Shown piece by piece: positions 36,224 to 48,763 of a stretch of 64,000 bases of DNA (position 1 is its first letter; each line of letters opens with the position of its first letter). A program made the position numbers and the translations under genes. Below the pieces are notes generated by a model, which was not told where the DNA came from, searched no databases, and saw only the letters and a program-made list of their open reading frames with translations. This DNA is from Climacium dendroides. Its lineage: Eukaryota; Streptophyta; Bryopsida; Hypnales; Climaciaceae. The DNA lies in NCBI GenBank assembly GCA_950106755.1, contig OX467087.1, positions 24,184,047 through 24,248,046 on the forward strand. Reading direction: 5' to 3'.

Positions 36224-36801
36224 ATGAACGGCCAAAAGCTGAGTCCCCCCGTTAACTCCCCGTTCACTGTCCGGGATATTCTGTACCATTGTCACAGTAT
36301 CCTACATAAACAGCGCACAGAATGAAGTGCACGAGTGTGCGAAGAAAACGGTATCCTTCGGTGCAAGACCAGTTCTCAAGGATTAAAACTCCAAAAAGTA
36401 ATTTCATTTCGGTGAATGCTCTTGTTCTTGCAAGGTTTGAGTAGTGCGAACTATGAAGCACTCGAGTGTCAGCTTCCAAAAAGTAAGCATTTGCGTCACA
36501 TCTTTACGGATGGTATGAAGGACCCTTTTTAAACGACTACTGAAACACATTATTCCCTCGGCATTTGAATGTGACATGCGCAATTTGCCGCCTATATGCT
36601 TCGAGAAACGGAAGAAGGGTCTGGGTGAGAAGTATGCCAGATGTCATGCACCTACTTTGAAGTCCTTCCTTACTTCTCCTCCATATCATTTTCCTTGTAT
36701 ATTAATGAGAGAAAAAAGAGTACTCTAGCCTACAAAAACAACAACCCTTTCAATGTAACTAAGTTCCATCTACAATCAAGTGAAAGAATACCGAATCAAA
36801 C

Positions 36802-38276
36802 CTGACTGGAAACAACATCCCATAGACCATCCCTGGCGAGCAATAAGAATTCCACGTCACTGGTGATCAACTTTTCCTGCATGGAACAAGCACCAGATTT
36901 AGGTGTATTCCCAATATCCATTTCTGAAAGTGAAGAATGTTCACTGCTGGAATGGGAAGGGAGAGTAAAACATGATGTACCTCACCTGAATTTCGGGTTA
37001 GGAACAACCATATTTTTTCAGAAGCCGGTCACGAAAAGCTCGAGAGACAGCAAGAATACCGCCTACACGCCAAGTGCCTGCAAAAAAATAACGGACCATT
37101 CTCTGAGCTAATAAATCTCATACAGAATATTAAAGCACACTGAGTGAAGAAGTACCTACGCCTTCCATAGAACTAAGCACAACACTGAGTTGCGCGCAAT
37201 AGATACCAAGAAACAGGGATTCCATGTTCCAAAACGAAATGTAAGAAAATAGAATGATATCTATGAGAATGTTTGCATGACTCTATTGAACCCACCGGAC
37301 CACATGACGACTCCGCCAGCATCCTCAATACGTTGGCGTTCATCAGTTTGGTTTAGCTTGTGGTCATCGGACAAAGCAATCGCTGAAAACAATGAAAAGA
37401 GTAAAACAGGCAATCAGGGCTGTGAGTTCATTAGTTTGAGATAGAAAACGTGAACGTCGTTAAGGCTAATCAGTAGAATTCCACATTCTTGGTTTTTAAT
37501 ATTGACGAACTATGCAACTGCCACCAACAAACATTATCTGTAAGTGTAAACATGATTGACCTCAAAATGCGGAACCTCCACCCACAAAGAAAGGAGCAAA
37601 AATGCTCTTAGAATTCAAGATTACCAAAATTCGTGAATGCGGTAGTGCTCTTGAAGAACAGCTCAAGTTACGTAAAGTTCGCATAATTCACCTTTTCTGT
37701 CAATACAAATTACAACCCTTGAATCGCCAACATTGGCAACAAGTAATTGATTTCCCACTAGAACAGCTATAGAAGCAGTTGAACCTGCATCCCTGTGCTG
37801 GTTGTTCTCAGCTTTTAGATACTCCAGGTCTGTCTGCTTGTACGTCTCAGCTGTCAAGTCAGTTCTAAATATTAGCAAAATCATTAACTAATCATCTTTT
37901 CAATTTGAAATGCATATCATAAATGGATGTCCATGTTTACTCATACGGCATACAGCTGCTGACGAAGTCAATACAACTTCATTTTACACATTTGTATGCC
38001 AGGACTGGTGCTCAAGGTGCCGAACAATCCATACCAATTGCAAACTCAGTATCAATAAGAAATTGAGGATGCTTTAGCAAATTCTTGAAAAGCTGCTGCT
38101 TGACATAATCACCTGCTTGGGAGCCACCATGTCCTGCATAATCACCATAATTAGATTGTTTTCACGTCACAACCTGCTCACATCATACATCGGACTAACA
38201 ATATCAACGATTGATTTAATGACCGTTTGAAATGAACGCAACAAAAGAGATCATACCTGAAACGACAAAGACAACC
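36802..38276 (-). pseudogene. Plant PP2C phosphatase pseudogene, unit 1
   Basis: Minus-strand exons in order, each with GT..AG edges: 38035-38133 (GHGGSQAGDYVKQQLFKNLL), 37692-37864 ([24 protein letters not shown]), 37292-37382 ([19 protein letters not shown]), 36986-37077 ([17 protein letters not shown]) and 36802-36876 (SDVEFLLLARDGLWDVV). A possible 20-nt exon lies at 38257-38276. These are landmarks of Mg/Mn-dependent plant PP2Cs of the PP2C59 type, which dephosphorylate Ser/Thr. Damage: GDR is RDR, ASDGLWD is ARDGLWD, and an in-frame stop follows KKYGCS where YVVADPEIQ is normal. The first exons and the last C-terminal exon are missing. Confidence 0.85.
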
Positions 38277-38525
38277 CTGCTTATTACCGTCAAACAAGGA
38301 TTGAAGTCAGAGCATAGTCTCGCTAGACTAAACATATTTATATAGTTTCAAGAGTATGAGTAAGCAGATGTGGTCGATATTGATCCGGGTCTGATATAAT
38401 TATCCATGCCTGACTCGGTACTTCTCTAACTTCTGTATCCAGACGGGCTATGATACTGAAAAAGCGCCAATTTCTTAGAATTTCGTCTTGTTAACATAAA
38501 TGACAACATATACTGTGCTTTGCAG

Positions 38526-39058
38526 ATCCTTACAAGGGAGGTTCTAACGGCAAACATGGTGGATCTCTTTTGTAGTGGAAAAATGGCCACCCTGCATGCT
38601 CGCGGTGTATTTTCAGGCCATATACAGAATGCCAAGAGCCTGTTAGACTAGTCTTCACTGCAATTGCATTGAGAGGGGACGCTTGCAAGTAACCTGCAAG
38701 CATGCTCCCAAATGGTTGCAAGAAGATCGATATATGTGAGTACATGCCGAATCTCCACTGCCCAGTGCCTGGCTGCACTCACATAGCAAGCAAATTCAGA
38801 TTGACAGAGTACTATCCATACATAGCGTGCTAACAGTGGAATTAACTGTAATCAGTAGAATTGTGGGCATTAGAATGGAGTCCTCAGAGCGATTACTGAT
38901 GGTGGAATTCAAAGGTATTCGACAGGAGTTCAGTTCCTTGTGCATCGTGATGGTAAGGGTCCAGCTCCAGGAGAAAAAAACCTTCTCAAAATTAATGCAT
39001 CTGAACCCGAAAAAATCAGTTGTTTTCTGCACTTTTTTTGGAGTGTAAAATCGGGTGT
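38526..39058 (+). pseudogene. SINA-like ubiquitin ligase relic, copy 2
   Basis: Near-identical to copy 1 at 29694-30200, with the same broken RING/SIAH fragments, but it retains the GGTTCTAACGGCAAACATGG string that copy 1 lost. The preceding intron end (TTTGCAG at 38519-38525) is conserved. Confidence 0.75.
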
Positions 39059-39504
39059 ATGAGCATACAGTTAGTCATGGATAACATTTGTGCGAGCAGT
39101 CGTACTTTCTTGTCGGTGCACAAGCTGAAGATCTTCGAGGTTTGAAGATGTGCAGGAAGGTTCTCGCCTCATGTGAGTATCAATTTGCTACGAAAACATT
39201 CATGTTATCAGAAAGAATTAACGTTGGCCACACCAACTGCAATGGGGCACCGTTCTAGATCCTACTTTGGAATTAGAGAAAATTATACACAAGCCTTGGT
39301 TTGTAAGGACATGAAGGCGTACACTCAGGAAAATTAAAAGCTGACACAGAATTTGTTACTTCACAAATCATAGCTCTGCACATCGAGAAAATGACGAAGA
39401 AAGAGGTGAAGATGGAGAAGCAAACCGATAGAGTCTTGTTTTTCACTTCCTATTCAAGAGATTTTGAATGCAACAAGATCATGGCATCGGAAAGAATATG
39501 AAAA

Positions 39505-40480
39505 GAACAAATGAATGACGAGACCTGTCAGCCGGTGAAGGACCCCGAGGTTTTCATGAAGCCACTCGCCAACAGGATTTTCAAGTTTGGCAAACCAAGG
39601 ATGCTACAAACATCTCTCAACTGTGTACAACGCTCAATCTTCAGATCCTCCAGCGTGACAAGCTTTCGAAAATCCGGTGATGCCTCCAACTTGTCACAAT
39701 CCCTGATCTACAGCTTCTCCGAAGAGGTCAAGTTGCACAAACCGGACAAATCCTTGAACTTGCACCTCCTAAATCCAGCGGGCGCAGCCTCGATTACAAG
39801 CAATATACGCCCTTGTAATTGTGGACAATGATGGATTCCAACAATACTAACTCTCCCAAACTTGAAAACCCTCGGCCTGAATTGCCACCCAGAAATGTGG
39901 AGTCTTCCCAAGTTTGTAAGCTTGTGTAAGTCAGGCCCATCATGCAGCTCATCACTTCCAACATGCAGACTCTGAAGCAAAATCAAGTCCCTTCAATCAC
40001 GCAAAAGATTGCAGAGGGCGTTTTGGATTCAACTCCATAGTATGCAGATTTGTGAGCTTAGACATATTTGGCAGAGCTCTGGGTGAGATTCTTGCAAACC
40101 GATGTTTTCAGGGATTGTCAGGAGACCAACTCATATAAACCTTGCAATGATTCAATACGCTTGCAATACGACAGACTCAATATCCTCAAGTTTCTGAGGT
40201 TGTGCACATCCGGCAACTCCGTAAGACTCTGGCACCAAATGGCATGCAGTTCCATCAAACTGTCCAATTCCACGAAACCCGGCAAGGGTCGCAGTTTCCC
40301 GCACCAGCCCGGGCACCAATCCACATGTAACAACCGCACCCGTTCTAGCTTCTGTAAGTTGGGCACCTCTTTCAGCTTATAACAACAATCGCGAAGAAGT
40401 TCCTGGAACGCAATTAACTCAGTCACCCGGCCACATCCGGGCAGTTTTGCAATCACTCACGCCAACGCTAATCCAAGAAC
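39505..40480 (-). pseudogene. NLR-type leucine-rich-repeat relic, copy 2
   Basis: Counterpart of 30650-31620. It gives LPGCGRVTELIAFQELL, HVDWCPGWCGKLRPLPGF, HNLRNLRILSLSYCKR at 40456-40118 and LHKLTNLGRLHISGWQ near 39900, again in broken frames. Nothing recognisable was found between about 40480 and 41500 apart from the conserved X-block leader. Confidence 0.7.
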
Positions 40481-41607
40481 TGTAAGTTGGTGTGATTCGA
40501 GCTCAAGCCGGCGAGGGTCAAGACGAAGTCATTGCCACGAAAACAAGCCACTCAGAGTAAAATGACTCTGCTCAGATCCGGTACCCGGCCACATCCAGTC
40601 TCTAACTTATGTTGCAATTCTGGGCTTTAAGCTTCATATCTCCTCCACAACCACTGCTCTGCATGTCCTTGCCATAGCGGGGAATCCGATCCTTTGGTCG
40701 TCCATATCATATTCTGAAATCGGTCTACGAGGCGGGTGCAGTATCCGTAAGTTGCTTAAATATCGAGCGCCTTGAGCCATTCTGCTTCTACCACTAGTTC
40801 CATACAAGTGCAGTGCGGGAGCTCGATCAGGTGTTTACCGATTGGAAGCTGTGTGGATGCTGTTCTTACTTGCGGTGAAGTGAAGTGAGCTCTCTGTGAA
40901 GAGCTATAGTTTGCTTCTTACCAACTTTCTCCTAGCTATAATTTTTATTTTATATATATTTTGTTTTATATTTTTAAACATACAGCCTTCAAGGGCCACA
41001 GCTGGACTGACACGACTCAACCAAGGCAAGCTTGGATCATTTCCACAATTTCACTTTCATTTGTGTCTAGGTAACTAGATTCTGGCACATGATATGCAAC
41101 ACCATGTTCTTCACCAACTCCTTAGTGGGGTCAAAGCATTCATGTTTTGAGTAGTTAGCACATTCATATGATGTGCTTTGTTAATTAAATGAAGTGCCTC
41201 ATGGTGGTACCCATGGAAATGATTACACCTATAATATGGTGGACTCCATGTTCAATGGAGGGGTGTCATGAATTACATTCAAGTGCTTTCTTTTTGTTGA
41301 ATGGCACCTGGTGTGCTATCATACACAACTTAGCTCATTGAGATCATGACTAGAGGTTCTAAATGTGTCTATTTCATTCTTGTAGGTTGTGTACAAATTA
41401 TCTTTAAAGGATGATGTGGAGGTTTGTGGATGTAATTCACTCATTTCTTTCCTTGGAATGGTTTCAATTGTGACCTTTTGGTGGTGTGTTGTATGCACAA
41501 TGTGATTCAGGTGGGCCTTGTAATATAGAATGCATTGGAAGATTCAGGGAGGCCTTTTTAATATAGAATGCATTGGAAGATAAGGTGCACGGTATTGGTG
41601 GACATCT

Positions 41608-41840
41608 ATGTAGGGTTTCATTGTCACCTTTGTTGCCTTGACAATGGATGCTTGGAGAGCTATAAATGCAATGGATGAAAGCACAATAATAAATGTTGCT
41701 ACTACATTTTGTATGAGTGTTCTAAACCTTTTGCTTATTCTATGGTTTGGAGATGCTATTATTGTCTGGTTGTATCCTTGGAGCAAATCCCACATTAAGA
41801 TCATCTCAGGTTGTGATGTTATTGTAATTTTATCACTAGA
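41608..41840 (+). pseudogene. ORF X, unit 2 copy, 5' part (split by Helitron)
   Basis: Aligned to 32846-33078 of unit 1. The second codon is TAG instead of TGG, and the frame is cut by the Helitron after base 41840. The 3' part resumes at 48796. Confidence 0.8.
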
Positions 41841-42743
41841 CTAGTGGTTGGCGCTTGCTTTGCTACGCATTAATTATATTATTTTCATCAATTTCTTATG
41901 TGATAAAATGCAATTTAATAAAGTATGTATAATATTTAAATGAAAATATTGACATCTTCATATAATGTTCTTTGGAAATACATATATTGTGCAATAAAAA
42001 ATAATTAAAGAAAATCTTTATATCATAATTTTCACAAAAGAAATCTTTGCAAAAATAAAAAAATTGCAATAAGAAAAATTAATCAAGTGAAAAATGTAAA
42101 TAGAATCTTCACATTTAAATGTGTAAAACAATAGTTTCGATTTCAAGAAAATCTTCAATTAAGAAATTATTAACCTTCATATAATAGTTTATAAATATAC
42201 ATATAATAAAATGTAGAGTAATTCTAGTATTTTTCAAATCAAAATCTTTACAATTAAAGAACATGTAAAATTTTCACCTATTAAAATGTAGAATAATAGT
42301 AACGATTTCAATTTCAATAAAGATTCAAATAACAAATTATAGAAATCTTCATAATCATTTGAATATATTGCAATCTAGAATAAAAGAAAAAATATATATA
42401 TTCAAGTTAAATTTTATACATTAGAATCTTTGCATATTTCAAAGAAAAGTGATAAATTTTATAAATGAATTGCATCCAAAGATACAATATAATATCCTTT
42501 CATTGACTATAAAAGAATATAGCAAAATGGCTACAAACATCATCCTACCATATTTATTGATATGATAGGCTATCTCAATTGAAACAATGAAATAATGATA
42601 AACACCAATAGAATGTAGTTGGATGGAAGGGGACGTCGCCAAAGCGTGCATGAACCCTAAACATGCAGAGTTTGAAACAAACTCTTAACTTTTCCATCCA
42701 CCTGATTCATGTGTAATTATATGTAGGAATCTGCATGACAATA

Positions 42744-44911
42744 TCATGCAAAAACCTCATGGTAAACCACATTTTTTACCATTCCCACGGCATTTAAATT
42801 GTCATTAGCAACTTTAATGTTTGCAAGATGTCTACCACGAGACATAGCCACATATAACTGACCATGGCTAAATACTTCATTTCGAAGATAAATGCCGACT
42901 CGGTCATATGATTGGCCCTGCGATTTATTGATTGTCATAGCAAAAGCTCTAGTAACAGGAAATTGTCTCCGACAAAGTGTAAATGATAAGCGACTATCGT
43001 TGCAATGATGTGTGATTCCTGGAATCAATACTTTTTGACCACGATGGCACCCTTCCACAATTTCACACAATAATACAGTGGGAGACACTTGCAAAACACG
43101 CAAGCGACTACCATTGCATAAACCTTTTGTCGGATTCAAGTTTCTTAGCAACATAACATATTGACCACATTTTAGATTTAATTGGTGAGGAGGCAAACCG
43201 CTAAGTTGTAATGAATTTAAAAACTCTACTGGATAATGATGGGCATGCTCATCATTTTCATGTACAAAATCAGCACTAAAACATTGATACACATCTCCGG
43301 GCATGCGATCGGTGATTTTTCGATTGATTTCTTGAGCATCATCATTTCGCACAGCCAAAATGACACGCTCAGAGAAATCAACCGGATGATCAAAAATGGC
43401 ATCAATGAGACCATCTAAAGAGTTTCCAACTGCAACCATTCCTAACAGTAAATCCACTTCCGAACCGGTTTTGCCCTCACCAATATCTAATAAAAATCGT
43501 TGAAAGTCTGGTTGACTTTGCAAATGAATATTTGTGGTTAAATGAAAATGTTGCATTAATAGAAACAATATGAATGTCACAAGCAAGCCTCAACAGTTTG
43601 TTGGCAACCTCCACGTACAACTACGGGTAAAGTTTGGCGAAAATCACCACCATATAAAACTACAAATCCACCGTTTGGACAATCTAAACCCCGAATATCT
43701 CGCAAAGATCTATCTATAGCTTCTATCATAAATCGATGCTCAGCACAAGCTTCATCAAGTACAATCAATTGTACTTCACGCAAATTTTAAGCCAATGACG
43801 ATTGAACACTAATATTACAAGTTGAGGCTTCATGCAATTGTAATGAAATGGCAAGAGAAGAATGTGCCGTTCATTCTTCATGTAAAAGGTAAGCGGCTAT
43901 TCCACTTGTTGCCATTGCCATACATTTGACACCATGACCACGAAGATAACCTAATATAGTATTATACACAAAAGTCTTGCCAGTCCCACCAGACCCATCC
44001 ATGAAAAAAAAATTATTTTGAAAGATGAGGTTCTAAAACGGCAGAAGTCACTACATTAAAAACAATGTGTTGCTCTTCGTTAAGTCTATCCACATTTTCC
44101 TCTACAAAATGAATGTTTTGATTATCTAAATCATTGATGTCATTGGCATCACTACCAACATCAACAATATTTGGATAACCAAACTCATTCAAATCTTGAA
44201 TGTCAAAAAAATCTACAATGCGTTTATCTAAAGATGACAAATATTCATTAATAGATAAAATGACGTTACAATAGCGGTTTGGATCATCATGCCAATCATC
44301 AGACATAACATCAAGATATTTTTTAAGTAAGCTAAGAGGATCCAACGATTGTCCAAATACACGAAGTGTTGCAAACAACTGCCGAATCTGTCTAGGCAAG
44401 GCAATAAGGATGCTTCTTGAAGACAATTGTCCCATTCAGCATCATCTTGCAAAAGACCTCTTGCAATACAAGCAGCTTTATACGTTGGATGAACTATATT
44501 TTGAAAAGAAAATAGGTCATTAAACGAAGTTGGTACTTCAACATGAGTCAACAACAAATGCAAGTAAAATAATTCAGTACCTACAGGAACCATATTTACC
44601 CTACCAAAAACTTTTACTTTGCGTTGTCTTCTTTCCCACATGTTCTTTTTCACATTCCACTTATAGTGAAGTGGAAGATCCATATATCGAAGAAGCATAT
44701 AATTGCCTTGATTGCCAGAAGCAATCAAAGCATGAATACGGCGATTGAGCTCAAAAAACTTTGTGAGTTTGGTCTCAATATTTTGATCAATCAATGATTG
44801 CAAAGATGTACCTTTGTGAAAGGTGACATATTGTTGGCTAGGAAAATAAACCGGTAAACGACAAATACTATGATTCTTGTTGTTGGTTTCAAACCAAAGA
44901 GTCTTCAACAT
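42744..44911 (-). pseudogene. Helitron linker and PIF1-like helicase, broken by frameshifts
   Basis: Continues the Rep ORF through four open pieces: 44911-44228 (LPVYFPSQQYVTFHKGTSL, PTSFNDL), 44435-44013 (LPRQIRQLFATLRVFGQSL), a gap holding the Walker A motif GSGGTGKTF at about 43990, 43783-43577 (LIVLDEAC, YGGDFRQTLPVV) and 43586-42744 (RNLNPTKGLCNGSRL, AFAMTINKSQGQSYD, YVAMSRGRH). These are the PIF1/RecD-like SF1 helicase motifs of plant Helitrons. At least four frame breaks (one in an A9 run at 44004-44012) and internal stops near 43790 and 43870 show that it is dead. Confidence 0.88.
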
Positions 44912-46791
44912 GCTTCTTGAGCAGCCATATAGCGACCCTCCAAGAAGTCCTTAATTTCATCTATTATCTCATCAATTTCTACCACGCCACGATCTGGACC
45001 TTTAAAAATATACTTGTGAAGATATTTAACAGTTTTCACTGAACTACAAACCTCTACATTAATATGGCAGTTAAAACGGCCTATCAAATATGGGTTGTAT
45101 GGCACAACCCATTGATTGTCTAAACGGACAATTTGACCTCGTGTATGTTTCTCAACATATCTACCGTGATTTCGGCGATGGTACAAAATATGACCGTGAC
45201 TATCAACCTCAGTAGTATCTCGAGTTTGCATAGGATAGTTCTTTGAACATCTATCGTTTTCCATATAAGGACAATTGGGATTGTCCAAATCACATGGACC
45301 GTACATCATGTGTTTTGCAACCGCCGCATAAAGCAATGGTTGTTTATTCACATCTGGAATCTCAACACATACAACTCTATCTATAACGTCACAATCATTG
45401 ACCTTGTCTTTCAACCAAAGAAGAATGTGAGCATAAGGAAGACTACGCTTTTGAAACTCGATAGTGTAACAAAAAGTAATTGTCTCTCCCAATACATTCT
45501 TTTTTGTGATTTCTTCCATCATGGCTTTCAACTTGAGTTCAAAAACACGTACAACTACATCTGGACGATCCGGAGGGGTTTGACTTGGACCAAGTTCATC
45601 TATAATCTCAGGCCAAGTCGGATTGCATGTCATTGTGATAAACAAATCCGGTTTACCTAAGACTCTAACTAAAACTATACTATCTTGAAAAAGGTTTTGC
45701 ATATATCTAGAGGAACCAATAAATGTTGCAGGTAAAACAATATGATGTCCAATGCGTGCTCTATTATCTTCTTGCAAAGCATCTACAATTCCTTGATAAC
45801 ATCCGGCACGAAGTTCTGCTTGATGTTGTCTAATGAAAAATAAATTTTCATATTCTACACGTAAATATTGATCTACTACATATTGTTGGAATAATCTTCC
45901 AGCTCTATGTAGTACATTAGACTCGGGTCGCTTTTGAAGCATATATTGGACAAATGATTTTAAAGTCACTCCAGTATTTGCTTTAAAAGCAAGTGACCAC
46001 CCATACTGTCCTTCAGGAAATAACAATGGATAAGACAATGCATCATAAGAAGGGTGAATTTCCTTAATCCTTTGTAATCCTCCACCACGTTGGTGAAGAA
46101 TAATATCACGTCCAGATTCCATGTGTTGTTCATCAAGAACAACAGCAGCAATCTCAGGAATAACGGGTCGGTTGTATCTTCGACGATGTTCTCTATCGGG
46201 AACTTCACCGGATATACGAAGTCCCACATTCTGTCCTCCTAAAAGGACATCACGTGAAGATTTGAAACCACTAACTAATGCATTAACCGATTCTAAAACT
46301 TCTTGGATGGTGTTTACGGTGTTACGATCAAGATCATCAAAGATCTCTATCCGACGGTCTGTTTGCAAATCATCATCCAAAAAATAAATTTGTGCAAATT
46401 TTGGACCGTGATTTATTTCAGGCTCTAAATTTCCAATATGGTGGCATAACTCTCTATTCACACGAAATGTGTATATCCCTTGTCCTTCAGCTTGCCCAGA
46501 TTGAAACTTACTACGCATACTTGTGAAAGCAAAAGCTTGATTATATTTTCTAATGGATTTTAGAAATCCTCGAGACTCAGAATTATTGCCTATAAAAAAC
46601 TCATGGAGCATTGGATGGACAATGGGATGACTAACATGTTCACTAGAAATTTTACCATTATAACAACAAATAGTAGCCTTTTCTTTTCTAAAACGAAATG
46701 CCAAACACTTTTGACATTGGATGCACATGGATCCAATGCCATCGATATTAACATCCACGAAGTCATCAATCGTAGCTAAAGCTTGAGCCAT
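44905..46791 (-). CDS. Helitron Rep (Helitron-like N domain), catalytic His altered
   Basis: 628 residues from ATG at 46791. The order of landmarks is typical: a CxxC near the N-terminus (CIQCQKC), IHPSYDALSYPLLFPEGQYGW, then the rolling-circle HUH region and KYLHKYIFKGPDRG with the paired tyrosines used to nick DNA. The HUH motif reads SLPYAHILLWL where GLPHAHIL is usual, so the first metal-binding His is Tyr (codon TAT instead of CAT, a C-to-T change). The frame stops at MAAQEAC and continues in another frame in the neighbouring ORF, so it is one piece of a RepHel protein. In this state nicking activity is unlikely. Confidence 0.88.
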   Translation of the reverse strand: MAQALATIDDFVDVNIDGIGSMCIQCQKCLAFRFRKEKATICCYNGKISSEHVSHPIVHPMLHEFFIGNNSESRGFLKSIRKYNQAFAFTSMRSKFQSGQAEGQGIYTFRVNRELCHHIGNLEPEINHGPKFAQIYFLDDDLQTDRRIEIFDDLDRNTVNTIQEVLESVNALVSGFKSSRDVLLGGQNVGLRISGEVPDREHRRRYNRPVIPEIAAVVLDEQHMESGRDIILHQRGGGLQRIKEIHPSYDALSYPLLFPEGQYGWSLAFKANTGVTLKSFVQYMLQKRPESNVLHRAGRLFQQYVVDQYLRVEYENLFFIRQHQAELRAGCYQGIVDALQEDNRARIGHHIVLPATFIGSSRYMQNLFQDSIVLVRVLGKPDLFITMTCNPTWPEIIDELGPSQTPPDRPDVVVRVFELKLKAMMEEITKKNVLGETITFCYTIEFQKRSLPYAHILLWLKDKVNDCDVIDRVVCVEIPDVNKQPLLYAAVAKHMMYGPCDLDNPNCPYMENDRCSKNYPMQTRDTTEVDSHGHILYHRRNHGRYVEKHTRGQIVRLDNQWVVPYNPYLIGRFNCHINVEVCSSVKTVKYLHKYIFKGPDRGVVEIDEIIDEIKDFLEGRYMAAQEAC

Positions 46792-47049
46792 AGTCTATGA
46801 TTAATAACAATCACAAGTTTAAATTAAAACAAAAATATTATAAACCCTTCGATTATAAAAATAAAGGTTTAAAATATTCTTAACATACAAAAAGTTGAAG
46901 ACTTACTTATAGAACTTGCGCTTCAAAAATTTGCATCTTTTGAATATTCTTCACTATACTCCAAGTGCTCCTACTCCAAGTGCTCCTACTCCAAATTTTC
47001 ACTACATATAAAAAACACGTTTATATTAGATCAAATTCATATGTTGACA

Positions 47050-48300
47050 ATAAGAGGAAATTAAGTTAAAGTGTTGATACTAAAAAGAAATTAGGTGAAT
47101 TTGTTGACATTAACATGAAATTAAATCAAAATTGTTCCAAAAATGCTTCCAAAAAAGAGCTCAATTAAGAGCTCAATATTAAGTTACATTGTGAACATTA
47201 AGGTGAAATTAGGTCAAATTGTTTCAAAAAATTGCACCAATTGCTCCAATTGCTCCTATTAAGCATTATTTAATTCAAACTCTTAAAATTCAATTGAATT
47301 GAAGATCAATCTACACTCAAATTGTTCAAATGATGCTCAAATTGATCACATTAGGTTTAATTGTTGGCATTAAAGTGAAATTAGGTCAAATGGCTTTAAA
47401 AATGCTCCAATTGCTTCAATTTGTTTTTAATTACATCAATCTCTTAAAATTAAGTTAATTGAAGCTCAAATTCCACTTAATTTGTTCAAATGAAGCTCAA
47501 ATTCCTTACATTAAATTAAATTAAGTCAAATTATTCAAATTAAACTCAAATTAGGTCAAATTGCTCTAAGAATGCTCTAATTACTTCAATTTGTCTCTAA
47601 TTACATCAATTCCTTAAAATTAAGTTAATTGAAGCTCTAATTACACTTAATTTACTCAAATGAAGCTCAAATTGCTCACATTAAATCAAATTAGGTGAAA
47701 TCATTCAAATTAAACTCAAATTAGGTCAAATTATTCAAATTAAACTCAAATTAGGTCAAATTGCTTAACGAATGCTCCAATTGCTCCAATTTGTCTCTAA
47801 TTACATCAATCTCTTAAAATTAAGTTAAATTGAAGTTCAAATTACACTTAATTTGTTCAAATGAGGCTTAAATTGCTCACATTAAGTCAAATTAGGTCAA
47901 ATTGCTTACATTAAGCTCAAATTAGGTCAAATTGCTTAATGAATGCTCTAATTGCTTCAATTTGTCTCTAATTACATCAATCTCTTGAAATTAAGTTTAA
48001 TTTAAGTTCAAATTACACTTAATTTGTTCAAATGAAGCTCAAATTGCTCACATTAAGTCAAATTAGGTCAAATTGCTTAATGAATGCTCTAATTGCTTCA
48101 ATTTGTCTCTAATTACATCAATCTCTTGAAATTAAGTTAAATTGAAGCTCAAATGAAGCTCAAATGAAACAAATGATGCTCAAATTACTCACATTAAGTC
48201 AAATTGCTCCAAGAATGCTCCAATTTGGCTCTAATTACATTAATCTCTTGAAATTAAATTAGATTGAAGCTCAAATTACACTCAAATTGTTCAAATGAAA
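47050..48300. repeat. Tandem repeats in the Helitron 5' region
   Basis: At least six diverged copies of a unit of about 130-200 bp marked by TCTAATTACATCAATCTCTT, near 47402, 47571, 47772, 47944, 48085 and 48215, with AAATTAGGTCAAATTGCT between them. Shorter repeats flank it (GTGCTCCTACTCCAA near 46970; CATTCAAAGCTTCAA near 48550). There is no coding capacity. Confidence 0.88.
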
Positions 48301-48670
48301 TTCAATGTTCAAATCACCATTTTATATGTGAATTCAAATTTGCTTAAAACAAATGTAAAGAGAATACCTTGGAGGTATTGCTGAGCTCAAGAACACCACC
48401 ACTTGATAAATTTCTTCACTCACAAACAATGATGATCAAAATTGAAGAATTGAAACATAAATTTATCAAATTGCAAAGACTTTGTAAATACTTTGTTGTA
48501 GAATCCAAAAGTGCAAAAGCTTCAAATCATTTAGAACATTAGAATTGAAAACATTCAAAGCTTCAACATTCAAAGCTTCAACATTCAAAGCTTCAACATT
48601 CAAATTGTAGAAGTAAAATGAAGTGTGAAGTCAAGAAATATGAAACCTCTACCTCTGTAATATCACTGTA

Positions 48671-48763
48671 CCTCTGTAATATCACATTTTAACATTGTGT
48701 GATATTATAGAGGAATTGAACCTCTGTAATATCACACAGTGTTAAAATGTGATATTCCGGAAG
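48671..48763. repeat. Helitron 5' sub-terminal palindrome
   Basis: Arms 48671-48713 and 48721-48763 are reverse complements over 43 bases with about six mismatches, separated by 7 bases. Each arm itself holds the motif CTGTAATATCAC and its near complement. It ends about 30 bases from the element's 5' terminus. Confidence 0.88.

Larger units (their letters stand above)
29482..38322. repeat. Tandem duplication unit 1 (8.8 kb)
   Basis: Starts at the string CTAGACTAAACATATTTA (29482), which recurs at 38323 and 53487. Blocks in order: SINA relic and antisense LRR relic (29.5-32.1 kb), ORF X region (32.1-33.7), small Helitron (33.75-34.53), unidentified exon fragments (34.6-36.1), hairpin (36.14-36.22), antisense PP2C pseudogene (36.8-38.3). 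Every block has a close counterpart, in the same order and orientation, in unit 2. Confidence 0.92.

Noticed and set aside
45310..45660. Plus-strand 116-codon ORF
   Set aside because: Shadow of the Helitron Rep frame on the opposite strand.
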